A stretch of DNA of 5,750 nucleotides from positions 1 through 5,750 of the forward strand of contig DUFJ01000076.1 of NCBI GenBank assembly GCA_013331925.1, in the 5' to 3' direction. This document shows positions 1-4,940 of this stretch, piece by piece (within the stretch, counting starts at the first letter, position 1; each line of letters opens with the position of its first letter). Made by a program: the position numbers and the translations under genes. Source of the DNA: Candidatus Iainarchaeum sp. Its GTDB lineage: Archaea; Iainarchaeota; Iainarchaeia; Iainarchaeales; UBA10191. The notes under the pieces were generated by a model. It was not told where the DNA came from and ran no database searches. It saw only the letters and a list, made by a program, of their open reading frames with translations.

Positions 1-137
1 CCAGGCTCGGAATTTATTTGTAATTCATCTCCTTCATTTAAATTGGCCCTTCTTAAAGCGCCTTCAGGTATATTGACTTTGTATTTAAAATAAGAATTTC
101 CTTTATACTCTCTAGATTTTTCTTTTATTATTTTCAT
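1..137 (-). CDS. AbrB/SpoVT-family DNA-binding protein, N-terminal part (cut by window edge)
   Basis: Reading leftward from the ATG at 137-135, the frame stays open to base 1, giving 45 complete codons plus part of a 46th; the C-terminus lies outside the window. Residues about 15-44 follow the swapped-hairpin AbrB/MazE/SpoVT pattern: a strand ending in VNIPEGALRRANL and then the turn NEGDELQI, equivalent to the usual 'IPK-x-lR-x-x-l-gl-x-x-GD-x-v' signature. Proteins with this fold dimerise and bind DNA as transition-state regulators or as antitoxins; which applies here cannot be told without the rest. The start is supported by a TATA-like element 22-29 bases upstream and no Shine-Dalgarno, as expected for a leaderless transcript. 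The segment is AT-rich (about 29% GC by hand count), clearly below the neighbouring genes (a sampled 60-base stretch of the ATPase gene is 50%), and uses many AAA, ATA and AGA codons. That could reflect recent transfer. Family confidence is good; its role is unknown. Confidence 0.75.
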   Translation of the reverse strand, partial: MKIIKEKSREYKGNSYFKYKVNIPEGALRRANLNEGDELQINSEP

Positions 138-158
138 TGAATAAATAAAGGAAATTGG

Positions 159-166
159 ATTTATAA
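159..166 (-). promoter_or_regulatory. TATA box for the AbrB-type gene
   Basis: Read on the minus strand the element is TTATAAAT, close to the archaeal TATA consensus. Its centre is about 26 bases before the ATG at 137, so transcription is predicted to begin at or next to the start codon (leaderless). No Shine-Dalgarno-like sequence lies between. It implies that this gene is transcribed independently of the 66-residue gene upstream of it, which ends at 227. Confidence 0.55.
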
Positions 167-226
167 TCTTTTTGTTTTTAGGGCTCTAAATACCCAATCC
201 TTCAAGTGGGGAGAAAGGCCGCGAAC

Positions 227-427
227 CTATTTCTTCCTTCCGGCAATCCTTTTTGCGAAAACTTCCCTGGTCCAGTTCTTCCACTCTCCCAAGACAGCGT
301 CATAATCCACAGAGCCGAACTGTTCTATCTGGTCCTGCTTCAAAAGCAGGAGCTTGTTGTTTGCTATTACGGTATTCTCTGCCTCTAAGAGCTCCGGAAG
401 GTTTTGGTCTCTCTTCAATTTTACCAT
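227..427 (-). CDS. Small hypothetical protein, 66 aa, downstream of secretion ATPase
   Basis: The ATG at 427-425 is separated by three bases from the TAA stop of the ATPase gene (433-431), and the frame ends with TAG at 229-227. The product is small, mixed-charge and soluble, with no membrane segment or signal peptide. It begins with a basic stretch (MVKLKRDQ), has an acidic/leucine-rich helix-prone part at about residues 10-35, a segment with two tryptophans (GEWKNWT, about 47-53), and a basic C-terminal tail (AGRKK). No family is recognised. The tight spacing suggests co-transcription and perhaps translational coupling with the ATPase, since no clear Shine-Dalgarno precedes the start. By position it could be an accessory factor of the ATPase, but that is inference only. 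It is preferred over the overlapping plus-strand frames because of strand, spacing, codon style like that of its neighbours and a protein-like composition. Confidence 0.65.
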   Translation of the reverse strand: MVKLKRDQNLPELLEAENTVIANNKLLLLKQDQIEQFGSVDYDAVLGEWKNWTREVFAKRIAGRKK

Positions 428-430
428 GAA

Positions 431-2506
431 TTACTTTGCTGAAGCGTTCATTTTAATGCTGCGCCACATTTCCTGCATCGTCAGGCCTGAAAGCTTTGAG
501 ATTTTAGAGAACAAGTCGCTCTCTTTCAAATTATCTTCTAAAAGTTCCAAAGTGTCTTTTTTAGCGTCATAAAGCATCAAGTCCAGCAGGCCTCCTTCTC
601 TTTCCGGGTCTGTAATCCAGTGCTTTTTTACCTCTGTAATTTGCACCATTCTCCTCACTCTCTCCAAAGAGCCAGAAAACCTTATAGGCCTTGCAACAGT
701 AACAATATCAGTTGCCTTGAAGGAGGTGTTTGGAACCTGCAAATCATTCACTACCCTGTCCCAAACGCTGTATGCTGAATCCCCGTGAATCGTTCCCATC
801 ACGATGTTTCCTGCAGCGCCGATTCGCATTGCTTCGTAAAGGACTTTTGCCTCTAAAGAGCGGACTTCGCCAATAATGAATGCACTGTCTCCCAAGCGCA
901 AGGCAGTTCTCAAGGCTTCTTCAGGCGCTACCTCTGTCTCTGTTTTTGAAACAGAAATTGGGCTTCGAGTCTTTAAGCGCTGGATGTTAAAGCCGATCTC
1001 TTTCATGTAAGGCACGGGGATCTCGCTAGTGTCTTCCTGAACGATCACTCGAGTGTTTTGCGGAATTTCAAGCATTAACGCCTGGATAAAGCTTGTCTTT
1101 CCAGAGCCCCGGCTTCCTGTAATGAGCATCGTGGCTTGAGTGTCCACAAAAAAAGAAAGCAATCCAGCGCCTAAAGGAGTAATCATTTTGTTGTCTATGA
1201 ATTGAGGCAAAGTCCAAGGAGTTGTCTTGTGCAGGCGGAATGCAAAAGCAATGCCGTCAGGAGATAACGGAGGGCCTATTACAGCAACCCTTGTTTCTAA
1301 TTCCTCCAAGTCAAAATCAAGCACAGGATGGCTTTCGTCAAAAGGCCTGCCTGACATTGCGCGCAATTTTGAAATCAAAGCCCCGGCTTCATCCTCTGTG
1401 TAATACACGTTTGTCTGGCACTGGCCGAATTCAGAATGCACTATATAGATTGGCTTGCTGCCTATTGGCGCATCAAGGAAAATGTCAGTAATGTGCCTGT
1501 CTGATAGGAGGATTTCTAAAATTCCATAACCTACGGTATATCTTGCGACAATTTCAGCAAGCTCGGAGCTTTCGTCTGCAGTTAGCAAGATATTGTTCTG
1601 CTTTGCCAAGTCTATTATGGTGCTTTCGTAAACTCTTTCAAAATACTTCCTTGACTTTGCGATTGCGGAAATTGTAATCCTTCCAGGCTTGTAGGCTGCA
1701 ACAAGCTCTCTGGTTTTTGAAAGCACGAAGTATTTTTCAGGAGGAAGCGAGTATTCAGGAGGGTTTATGAAGTAGAGCTTTTGCGGCTTGTGAGGATGCT
1801 TGAAGATTTGCACAGAGCTTTTTGAGACAACGTAATCTGCCAAAAGCTCCAGCTGTTCCATCTCTTCAAAAGCAAGCCTTGAGCCAATGAATGCAGGCTT
1901 TATCTGCGCTTCAAAAAACATCCTGTAAAATTGCGAGCCTTCAGGCATTTCCTTCAAGCGCATGAGGATTTTTTTTGATTCTGAAACAAGCGCTGACTTC
2001 TCAAACTCTTCCTTCACATAGCCCAAGGTTTTGAAGTAAACCATCAGGTCTTTTTTTGAAGCCTCGTCGCTTGCGGATTTTACCGCATCAGCGACTCTTT
2101 TCAACTCCTGCAGGCACGCAAGGTATGCTCCTATGGGGTCATAGGCAAGATTGTCATGGGTTATCGCAACCAAGGCATCATGCCTTTCACCAAAGTTTTT
2201 CTCCATCTCGGCAATGCCTAAATTCTTGTAGCTCCAGACGCTTTCTGCCTCAAACTTCCTTAGCAGGCGGGAGATTTCAGAAAGCATTCCAGCCTGCTTT
2301 TCAGTATAGACTCTCTCGTACACTTCTGAAAAAACTATTAGGTCTGCCTCTAATTCCTGCAAAGCGTGCAGTACGTGAAAGCGGCATCTTGAATCATCAG
2401 AGATTGAAGCTCCGTAAATGCAGTCCTTGCAGTCAAACACAAGGTTCCGCTTTCCAGAAACCTCTTTTACAAAGTATTCGCCAACCTCAAAACCGTTAAT
2501 TTTCAA
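431..2506 (-). CDS. Archaeal type II/IV secretion-pilus ATPase (VirB11/GspE/TadA superfamily)
   Basis: A cytoplasmic hexameric motor ATPase of the kind that powers type IV pilus, archaellum or secretion machines. The 691 residues end in a complete motor core. An N2D-like region (about 320-430) contains MSGRPFDESHP and RLHKTTPWTL. Walker A is GSRGSGKT (464-471). An Asp-box-like stretch VIVQEDTSEIPVP is at 487-499. Walker B is SAFIIGEVR (541-549, Glu547). The His box is GTIHGDS (571-577, His574). All catalytic motifs look intact. The N-terminal ~240 residues are an extension, with a cysteine cluster C26-x2-C29-x11-C41 followed by helical, charged sequence. No Pfam-style domain is recognised there, although a C-x-x-C-x-Y-G N-terminus is recalled in some archaeal relatives. 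The start is TTG at 2506-2504: an in-frame TAA lies immediately upstream, the first in-frame ATG inside would be at residue 74, and a good Shine-Dalgarno precedes the TTG. The usual membrane-platform partner (TadC/FlaJ) is not in the window. The six-helix protein upstream does not look like one. The exact machine it serves is unknown. Confidence 0.93.
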   Translation of the reverse strand: MKINGFEVGEYFVKEVSGKRNLVFDCKDCIYGASISDDSRCRFHVLHALQELEADLIVFSEVYERVYTEKQAGMLSEISRLLRKFEAESVWSYKNLGIAEMEKNFGERHDALVAITHDNLAYDPIGAYLACLQELKRVADAVKSASDEASKKDLMVYFKTLGYVKEEFEKSALVSESKKILMRLKEMPEGSQFYRMFFEAQIKPAFIGSRLAFEEMEQLELLADYVVSKSSVQIFKHPHKPQKLYFINPPEYSLPPEKYFVLSKTRELVAAYKPGRITISAIAKSRKYFERVYESTIIDLAKQNNILLTADESSELAEIVARYTVGYGILEILLSDRHITDIFLDAPIGSKPIYIVHSEFGQCQTNVYYTEDEAGALISKLRAMSGRPFDESHPVLDFDLEELETRVAVIGPPLSPDGIAFAFRLHKTTPWTLPQFIDNKMITPLGAGLLSFFVDTQATMLITGSRGSGKTSFIQALMLEIPQNTRVIVQEDTSEIPVPYMKEIGFNIQRLKTRSPISVSKTETEVAPEEALRTALRLGDSAFIIGEVRSLEAKVLYEAMRIGAAGNIVMGTIHGDSAYSVWDRVVNDLQVPNTSFKATDIVTVARPIRFSGSLERVRRMVQITEVKKHWITDPEREGGLLDLMLYDAKKDTLELLEDNLKESDLFSKISKLSGLTMQEMWRSIKMNASAK

Positions 2507-2512
2507 TTAACC

Positions 2513-2520
2513 ATCGCCTC
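2513..2520 (-). promoter_or_regulatory. Shine-Dalgarno that fixes the TTG start of the ATPase
   Basis: On the minus strand the sequence is GAGGCGAT, matching 7 of 8 positions of the anti-SD complement GAGGTGAT, and it ends six bases before the TTG at 2506. Together with the stop codon directly upstream in frame, it makes TTG the only sensible start and argues against an annotation that drops the cysteine-bearing N-terminus. Confidence 0.6.
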
Positions 2521-2547
2521 TAATGCCCGAAAATAAACAGGGGTTTG

Positions 2548-2557
2548 TTATTAAAAA
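2548..2557 (-). promoter_or_regulatory. Possible TATA box for the ATPase gene
   Basis: TTTTTAATAA on the minus strand lies in the 78-base gap between the membrane-protein gene and the ATPase. A start site about 25 bases downstream (near 2528) would give a leader of roughly 20 bases that just includes the Shine-Dalgarno. The ATPase could equally be read through from the membrane-protein promoter, so this is only a candidate. Confidence 0.35.
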
Positions 2558-2578
2558 GGATTTTCTTTAACCAAAGCC

Positions 2579-2600
2579 AAAAGCCTAGCGCCTGGCTTTT
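2579..2600 (-). other. Inverted repeat spanning the stop codon of the membrane-protein gene
   Basis: AAAAGCC (2579-2585) pairs perfectly with GGCTTTT (2594-2600) across an 8-base loop that contains most of the TAG stop. On the minus strand it is followed by further T-rich sequence (GGCTTTGG, then CCTTTTT at 2559-2553). It could act as a transcript 3'-end structure or partial terminator between the membrane protein and the ATPase. With seven pairs, four of them A-T, chance is also possible. Confidence 0.25.
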
Positions 2601-3553
2601 TTCAGCTGCATTTTTTTCAGCTTGCCTTCCAAGCCGGCGCTCCTGCCTAGAAAATTAAGCTCGTAGAGCTTTACATTAAACAGCAAAGAGACAGCAAGAA
2701 CCCAAACTTGAAGGATTATCAAAATCAGGGTGGACAGGGCAAGCAAGGAAAGGCTTGAAGAGTCAAGCAAAACTATAAAGTCAGAGAAAATGCCTACCAA
2801 AAAAGCAATTATCGAGACAGGAACAAGGACAAGTATTATGAAAGCGTAGTTTTTGAAAAAATTCCTGAAGGCAAGCCTTGCGGAAATTTTTATCGACTTA
2901 ATCGCTGAAATTTCCTGGAAGAAAACAACCTGCTTCAGGAGAGCGAAAAAAGGCAGAAGCGCGAGAAAAACCAAAACAGCCAGGATTATGGCAAGCGCAA
3001 AGTACAAGGCATTTGAAAACAGCAGTCCGGAAAGCAGCTCGTATGCAGCGCTTTGCGCTGTCGCTGTTTCAGGGTTTGAAAGAATAAAACCCAAAGTCTC
3101 CTGCATTTCAACAGACTGCAGGCTTGAAAGAAAGGCAAGAAGGATTGGGGAAAAGATTATGAGCAGAAAAGCGATTACTGCAACTCCGACAATCAACTGC
3201 TGCTTGAAGGCAGGAAAAAAGCGCGGCCTTGCTTTCCTAAAGCCTTCCCCTAGAGAAAACTTTCTTCCCTCAAGAAGGCTTTTCGCAATGTTCAAGCCAA
3301 TTCCGGAAATCAAAATGCTTACCGCAAGAACCGCAAGAGCAACTATTGCTGCAGCAATGCTGAACAATAAAATTGTTTGGAGGGAAAAATCCATTGAAAG
3401 CCCGAAGGCAAAAACAGCAATTCCAAAAAGCAATGCAGAGCCTAAAAAGCCGACTATTGCATCAACAGCAAGCAGCACCAGGACGAAAACAAGGAATTTC
3501 AGGTTAAGGAACAGGGTGAAAACCTGCCTGAAGCCTTGAACCAGCTCTCCCAT
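2585..3553 (-). CDS. Six-helix integral membrane protein of unknown function
   Basis: The 322-residue protein is overwhelmingly hydrophobic, with about six predicted membrane spans at residues 20-50, 60-88, 118-143, 180-206, 235-259 and 268-294, and a basic cytoplasmic tail (KLKKMQLKKARR). Two basic, aromatic amphipathic segments precede spans: KARPRFFPAFK (107-117) and ARLAFRNFFKNY (225-236). They align with each other, suggesting an internal duplication. This layout resembles poorly characterised prokaryotic membrane families such as the DUF4013/DUF975/glycerophosphodiesterase-membrane-domain type, but no catalytic motif is visible and the family is not certain. It has no obvious TadC/FlaJ signature, so it is not confidently the platform for the downstream ATPase. 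The ATG at 3553 lies about 27 bases from a TATA-like core with no Shine-Dalgarno, which fits a leaderless start. The gene is divergent from the archaeosortase-like gene, which suggests shared expression. Confidence 0.85.
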   Translation of the reverse strand: MGELVQGFRQVFTLFLNLKFLVFVLVLLAVDAIVGFLGSALLFGIAVFAFGLSMDFSLQTILLFSIAAAIVALAVLAVSILISGIGLNIAKSLLEGRKFSLGEGFRKARPRFFPAFKQQLIVGVAVIAFLLIIFSPILLAFLSSLQSVEMQETLGFILSNPETATAQSAAYELLSGLLFSNALYFALAIILAVLVFLALLPFFALLKQVVFFQEISAIKSIKISARLAFRNFFKNYAFIILVLVPVSIIAFLVGIFSDFIVLLDSSSLSLLALSTLILIILQVWVLAVSLLFNVKLYELNFLGRSAGLEGKLKKMQLKKARR

Positions 3554-3573
3554 AGATAAAACAAGCTCGCACT

Positions 3574-3585
3574 AATATATAAAAG
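3574..3585. promoter_or_regulatory. Shared bidirectional TATA core between membrane protein and archaeosortase genes
   Basis: The core AATATATAAAAG gives TATATAAA on the plus strand (3576-3583) and TTTTATAT on the minus strand (3577-3584). From its centre it is about 27 bases to the leftward ATG (3553) and about 30 to the rightward ATG (3610), so both transcripts would be leaderless or nearly so. No second TATA-like element is visible in the 56-base gap, and neither gene has a Shine-Dalgarno. Direction would have to be set by the flanking BRE-like bases (CACTAA leftward of the core, TAAACT when read from the other side). Confidence 0.55.
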
Positions 3586-3609
3586 TTTAGCCCTCAATCC
3601 TCAAGTCGC

Positions 3610-4173
3610 ATGAGCAAATCAAAAAAGCAAAAGTTTGGAAGCAACGGAAAGAAGGAAGCCTTGAAAGGCTTGAAGTTTCTTGCAGCCTGGCTGCTTGCCT
3701 TTGCAGTATTGTATTACGGAGCGATTGCTGTTTTCGGATGGAATGGAATTGAAGGATTTACAGCAGCAGGCGCGGAAAAAATTCTGAATTCTTTCACTCC
3801 TTCAAAAACAAGCGTTGATTTCAACGCAGAGCCAGTGGTTTTGAATGTTGAAGGAAAGCAAATACTTATTTCAGAACTTTGCACTGGATTGCTTGAGACG
3901 GCCTTGCTTGCTGCTGCAATAATTGCAAGCATTGGGATAGAATGGAGGAAAAGGATTTTTGGAGCGATTGCAGCAATCGCCTTTGGAATGGCGTTCAACC
4001 AGTTGAGGATTTTTGCCTCAATAATGCAAATACTGAACACTGACCTGGAATTTGCTGAGCTAACTCACGACTTGTTCTTCCGCCTGAGCCTCCTGATAGT
4101 GATTGCTGGCTTTTACTATTTGTGGTTCAGGAAAGCGGCAAAAGGACGATTGACGAAAACAAGGGAAGATTAA
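3610..4173 (+). CDS. Archaeosortase/exosortase-family transpeptidase-like membrane protein
   Basis: Archaeosortases are membrane cysteine enzymes that cut C-terminal sorting signals of exported proteins and join them to a lipid anchor. This 187-residue protein has a basic N-terminus (MSKSKKQKFG) and about four membrane spans (21-43, 90-109, 115-136, 157-174). The family motifs are in order: ELCTG with the candidate nucleophile Cys91 at the start of span 2, FNQLRIF with Asn130 and Arg133 in span 3, and THDLFFR with His153 (and Arg158) just before span 4. This matches the Cys/Arg/His pattern of exosortases. The Haloferax ArtA third residue is an arginine, so Arg158 is an alternative. It is short for the family, essentially the minimal core with no added domain. 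It appears leaderless from the shared core promoter upstream. Family assignment is strong; the subclass and the sorting signal it recognises are unknown, and no complete substrate lies in the window. Confidence 0.88.
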   Translation: MSKSKKQKFGSNGKKEALKGLKFLAAWLLAFAVLYYGAIAVFGWNGIEGFTAAGAEKILNSFTPSKTSVDFNAEPVVLNVEGKQILISELCTGLLETALLAAAIIASIGIEWRKRIFGAIAAIAFGMAFNQLRIFASIMQILNTDLEFAELTHDLFFRLSLLIVIAGFYYLWFRKAAKGRLTKTRED

Positions 4174-4196
4174 AAAGCTGTTTCTCAACAAATTGG

Positions 4197-4220
4197 CTTA
4201 AAAAGCGCAAGCTTTTTAAA
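4197..4220 (+). promoter_or_regulatory. Promoter with perfect inverted repeat upstream of the coupled pair (possible operator or terminator)
   Basis: TTAAAAAGC (4198-4206) and GCTTTTTAA (4211-4219) form a perfect 9-bp inverted repeat around GCAA, a GNRA-type tetraloop in RNA. Both arms contain TATA-like sequence: CTTAAAAA (4197-4204) and TTTTTAAA (4213-4220). The first would start transcription near 4227, upstream of the ATG at 4236. The second would start it near 4243, past that ATG, so the first is favoured. The repeat lies 24 bases after the archaeosortase stop and could end that transcript as a hairpin with a U-rich arm, serve as a dimer operator for the downstream winged-helix protein, or both. 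Confidence 0.5.
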
Positions 4221-4225
4221 AACAA

Positions 4226-4230
4226 GTGAT
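4226..4230 (+). promoter_or_regulatory. Candidate Shine-Dalgarno for the first gene of the coupled pair
   Basis: GTGAT matches part of the extended anti-SD complement (GGAGGTGAT) and ends five bases before the ATG at 4236. Its TGA (4227-4229) is also the in-frame stop that limits the gene upstream, so ATG 4236 is the earliest start. The next in-frame start-type codon is a TTG at codon 28. Confidence 0.4.
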
Positions 4231-4235
4231 TTCAA

Positions 4236-4586
4236 ATGTTACATGACAATGGGCAAGAAGGTGTTGAGAAAACCTTTGAAAGAGTTGTTGCCATTTCAGA
4301 AAATGACAGGATAGTTTTGAAGGCAAGGAGGGTGAAAAAGAAAATAACATCCTTGGCAATAATCGGGATAACGAACATTGAAGGGAGAGAACACCAGATA
4401 GTAAGGTTTGACATGAGCCACGGATTCCTGCACAAGGACTTGCTTTTTGAACCAAAAGGAGGCAAGGAAAGAATTTTTGGAAAGATCGACGGAAAGCTTG
4501 TTGAAAGAATAATCAATGAAACAGCAAGCGAGTTTGAGGCAATGAAAAGAAAATACTCAAGGAAGATTAGGGAAGGGAAAAAATGA
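4236..4586 (+). CDS. Small alpha/beta protein, probable partner (toxin-like) of an HVO_A0114-type regulator
   Basis: The 116 residues form a soluble protein with an alternating beta pattern (residues 18-60) and a long charged C-terminal helix (about 85-116, ending KIREGKK). The central motif is IVRFDMSHGFLHKD (55-68), an arginine-aspartate followed by spaced His62 and His66. It resembles the '(V)RYD-x-x-HG-x-x-H(R/K)D' signature of small archaeal and bacterial proteins (DUF7718- or TumE-like) that are commonly encoded beside HVO_A0114-type winged-helix proteins. TumE-class members are annotated as toxins. Here the stop overlaps the start of the regulator by ATGA, so the two are translated together, the usual arrangement of toxin-antitoxin-like modules. 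Function is inferred from the motif and neighbourhood. A cofactor-binding or enzyme role for the histidines is possible but not shown. The family identification comes from memory of the motif and is moderate. Confidence 0.82.
   Translation: MLHDNGQEGVEKTFERVVAISENDRIVLKARRVKKKITSLAIIGITNIEGREHQIVRFDMSHGFLHKDLLFEPKGGKERIFGKIDGKLVERIINETASEFEAMKRKYSRKIREGKK
4571..4576 (+). promoter_or_regulatory. Purine-rich Shine-Dalgarno before the overlapping second gene
   Basis: GGAAGG, six bases before the ATG at 4583, lies inside the end of the first gene. It could aid re-initiation at the ATGA overlap, so both proteins would be made at linked levels. Confidence 0.35.
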
Positions 4587-4939
4587 GGGAGATAGAGATA
4601 AGGGTTGGAAGGAACGCTGCGAAAGAGATCGGAGACTGGTTTGACAGGCCTGAAAAGTGGGGCAGGCAGGCAAGGAAAGTGATCTATGTCAAGTCGCTTT
4701 CGATGATTTCCGCAATAGTGAGCAGCGAAAGGCTAAGGCTAATGAAGGCCTTGAGCGAAGAGAAAGGCGCATCAATTAACAAGATTGCAAAAAAACTGAA
4801 GAGGCCAAGAGAGGCAGTGAGCAGGGATTTGCACCTGCTCGAGCAAAAAGGCTTCGTAAGGCTTGAGAGAAAAGGCAAGGAAATAAAGCCAAAAATCCAG
4901 CTGGAAAAAATAGTCATTCCAATAATTTCAAAAAAATAA
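4583..4939 (+). CDS. HVO_A0114-family winged-helix DNA-binding protein (antitoxin/autoregulator-like)
   Basis: This is a basic 118-residue protein. Residues 48-105 form a winged helix-turn-helix of the MarR/ArsR-like type: SSERLRLMKAL leads into the first helices, INKIAKKLKRP is the helix-turn, REAVSRDLHLLEQKG (76-90) is the recognition helix, and VRLERKGKEIKPKIQL is the wing. The 'R-x-x-L-x-x-L' start, the 'V-x-R-D-x-x-x-L' recognition helix and the unstructured N-terminal arm (1-40) match the HVO_A0114-type putative DNA-binding proteins of archaea. These often sit beside small toxin-like partners. It probably binds the partner product and the operator of its own promoter; the palindrome at 4198-4219 is the natural candidate site. 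The start overlaps the previous gene by four bases (ATGA). Winged-helix identity is solid; the antitoxin role is inference. Confidence 0.87.
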   Translation: MREIEIRVGRNAAKEIGDWFDRPEKWGRQARKVIYVKSLSMISAIVSSERLRLMKALSEEKGASINKIAKKLKRPREAVSRDLHLLEQKGFVRLERKGKEIKPKIQLEKIVIPIISKK

Positions 4940-4940
4940 A

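Noticed and set aside
181..195. GGG...CCC interrupted inverted repeat after the 66-residue gene as a terminator
   Set aside because: There are only three pairs, and no T-run follows on the minus strand.
206..572. Two overlapping plus-strand frames opposite the 66-residue gene and the ATPase end
   Set aside because: They overlap the better-supported minus-strand genes and have no upstream signals; the 66-codon minus frame fits the operon spacing and composition.
2056..2499. Plus-strand open frame of 147 codons inside the ATPase gene
   Set aside because: It is antisense to a gene with intact conserved motifs, is rich in Arg/Ser/Gln/Pro with no recognisable domain, and has no promoter or Shine-Dalgarno.
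2503..2514. Three-codon upstream ORF (ATG GTT AAT TGA) whose stop overlaps the ATPase TTG start
   Set aside because: It has the shape of a re-initiation leader, but its ATG lies inside the Shine-Dalgarno sequence that serves the TTG, so it is unlikely to be translated. Such short ORFs arise easily by chance.
2853..3539. Long plus-strand open frame (228 codons) opposite the membrane-protein gene
   Set aside because: Its translation is low-complexity Lys/Ala/Arg/Ser-rich with no fold-like pattern. The minus-strand frame gives a coherent six-helix membrane protein, and the open frame follows from its codon bias.
3592..3605. Direct repeat CCTCAAT/CCTCAAG before the archaeosortase start
   Set aside because: It is only six matching bases in tandem and lies just upstream of the predicted start site; too short to separate from chance.
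4216..4516. Minus-strand open frames opposite the first gene of the coupled pair
   Set aside because: They are Ser/Pro/Phe-rich shadows of a plus-strand gene that has a conserved motif and a four-base coupling to its partner.
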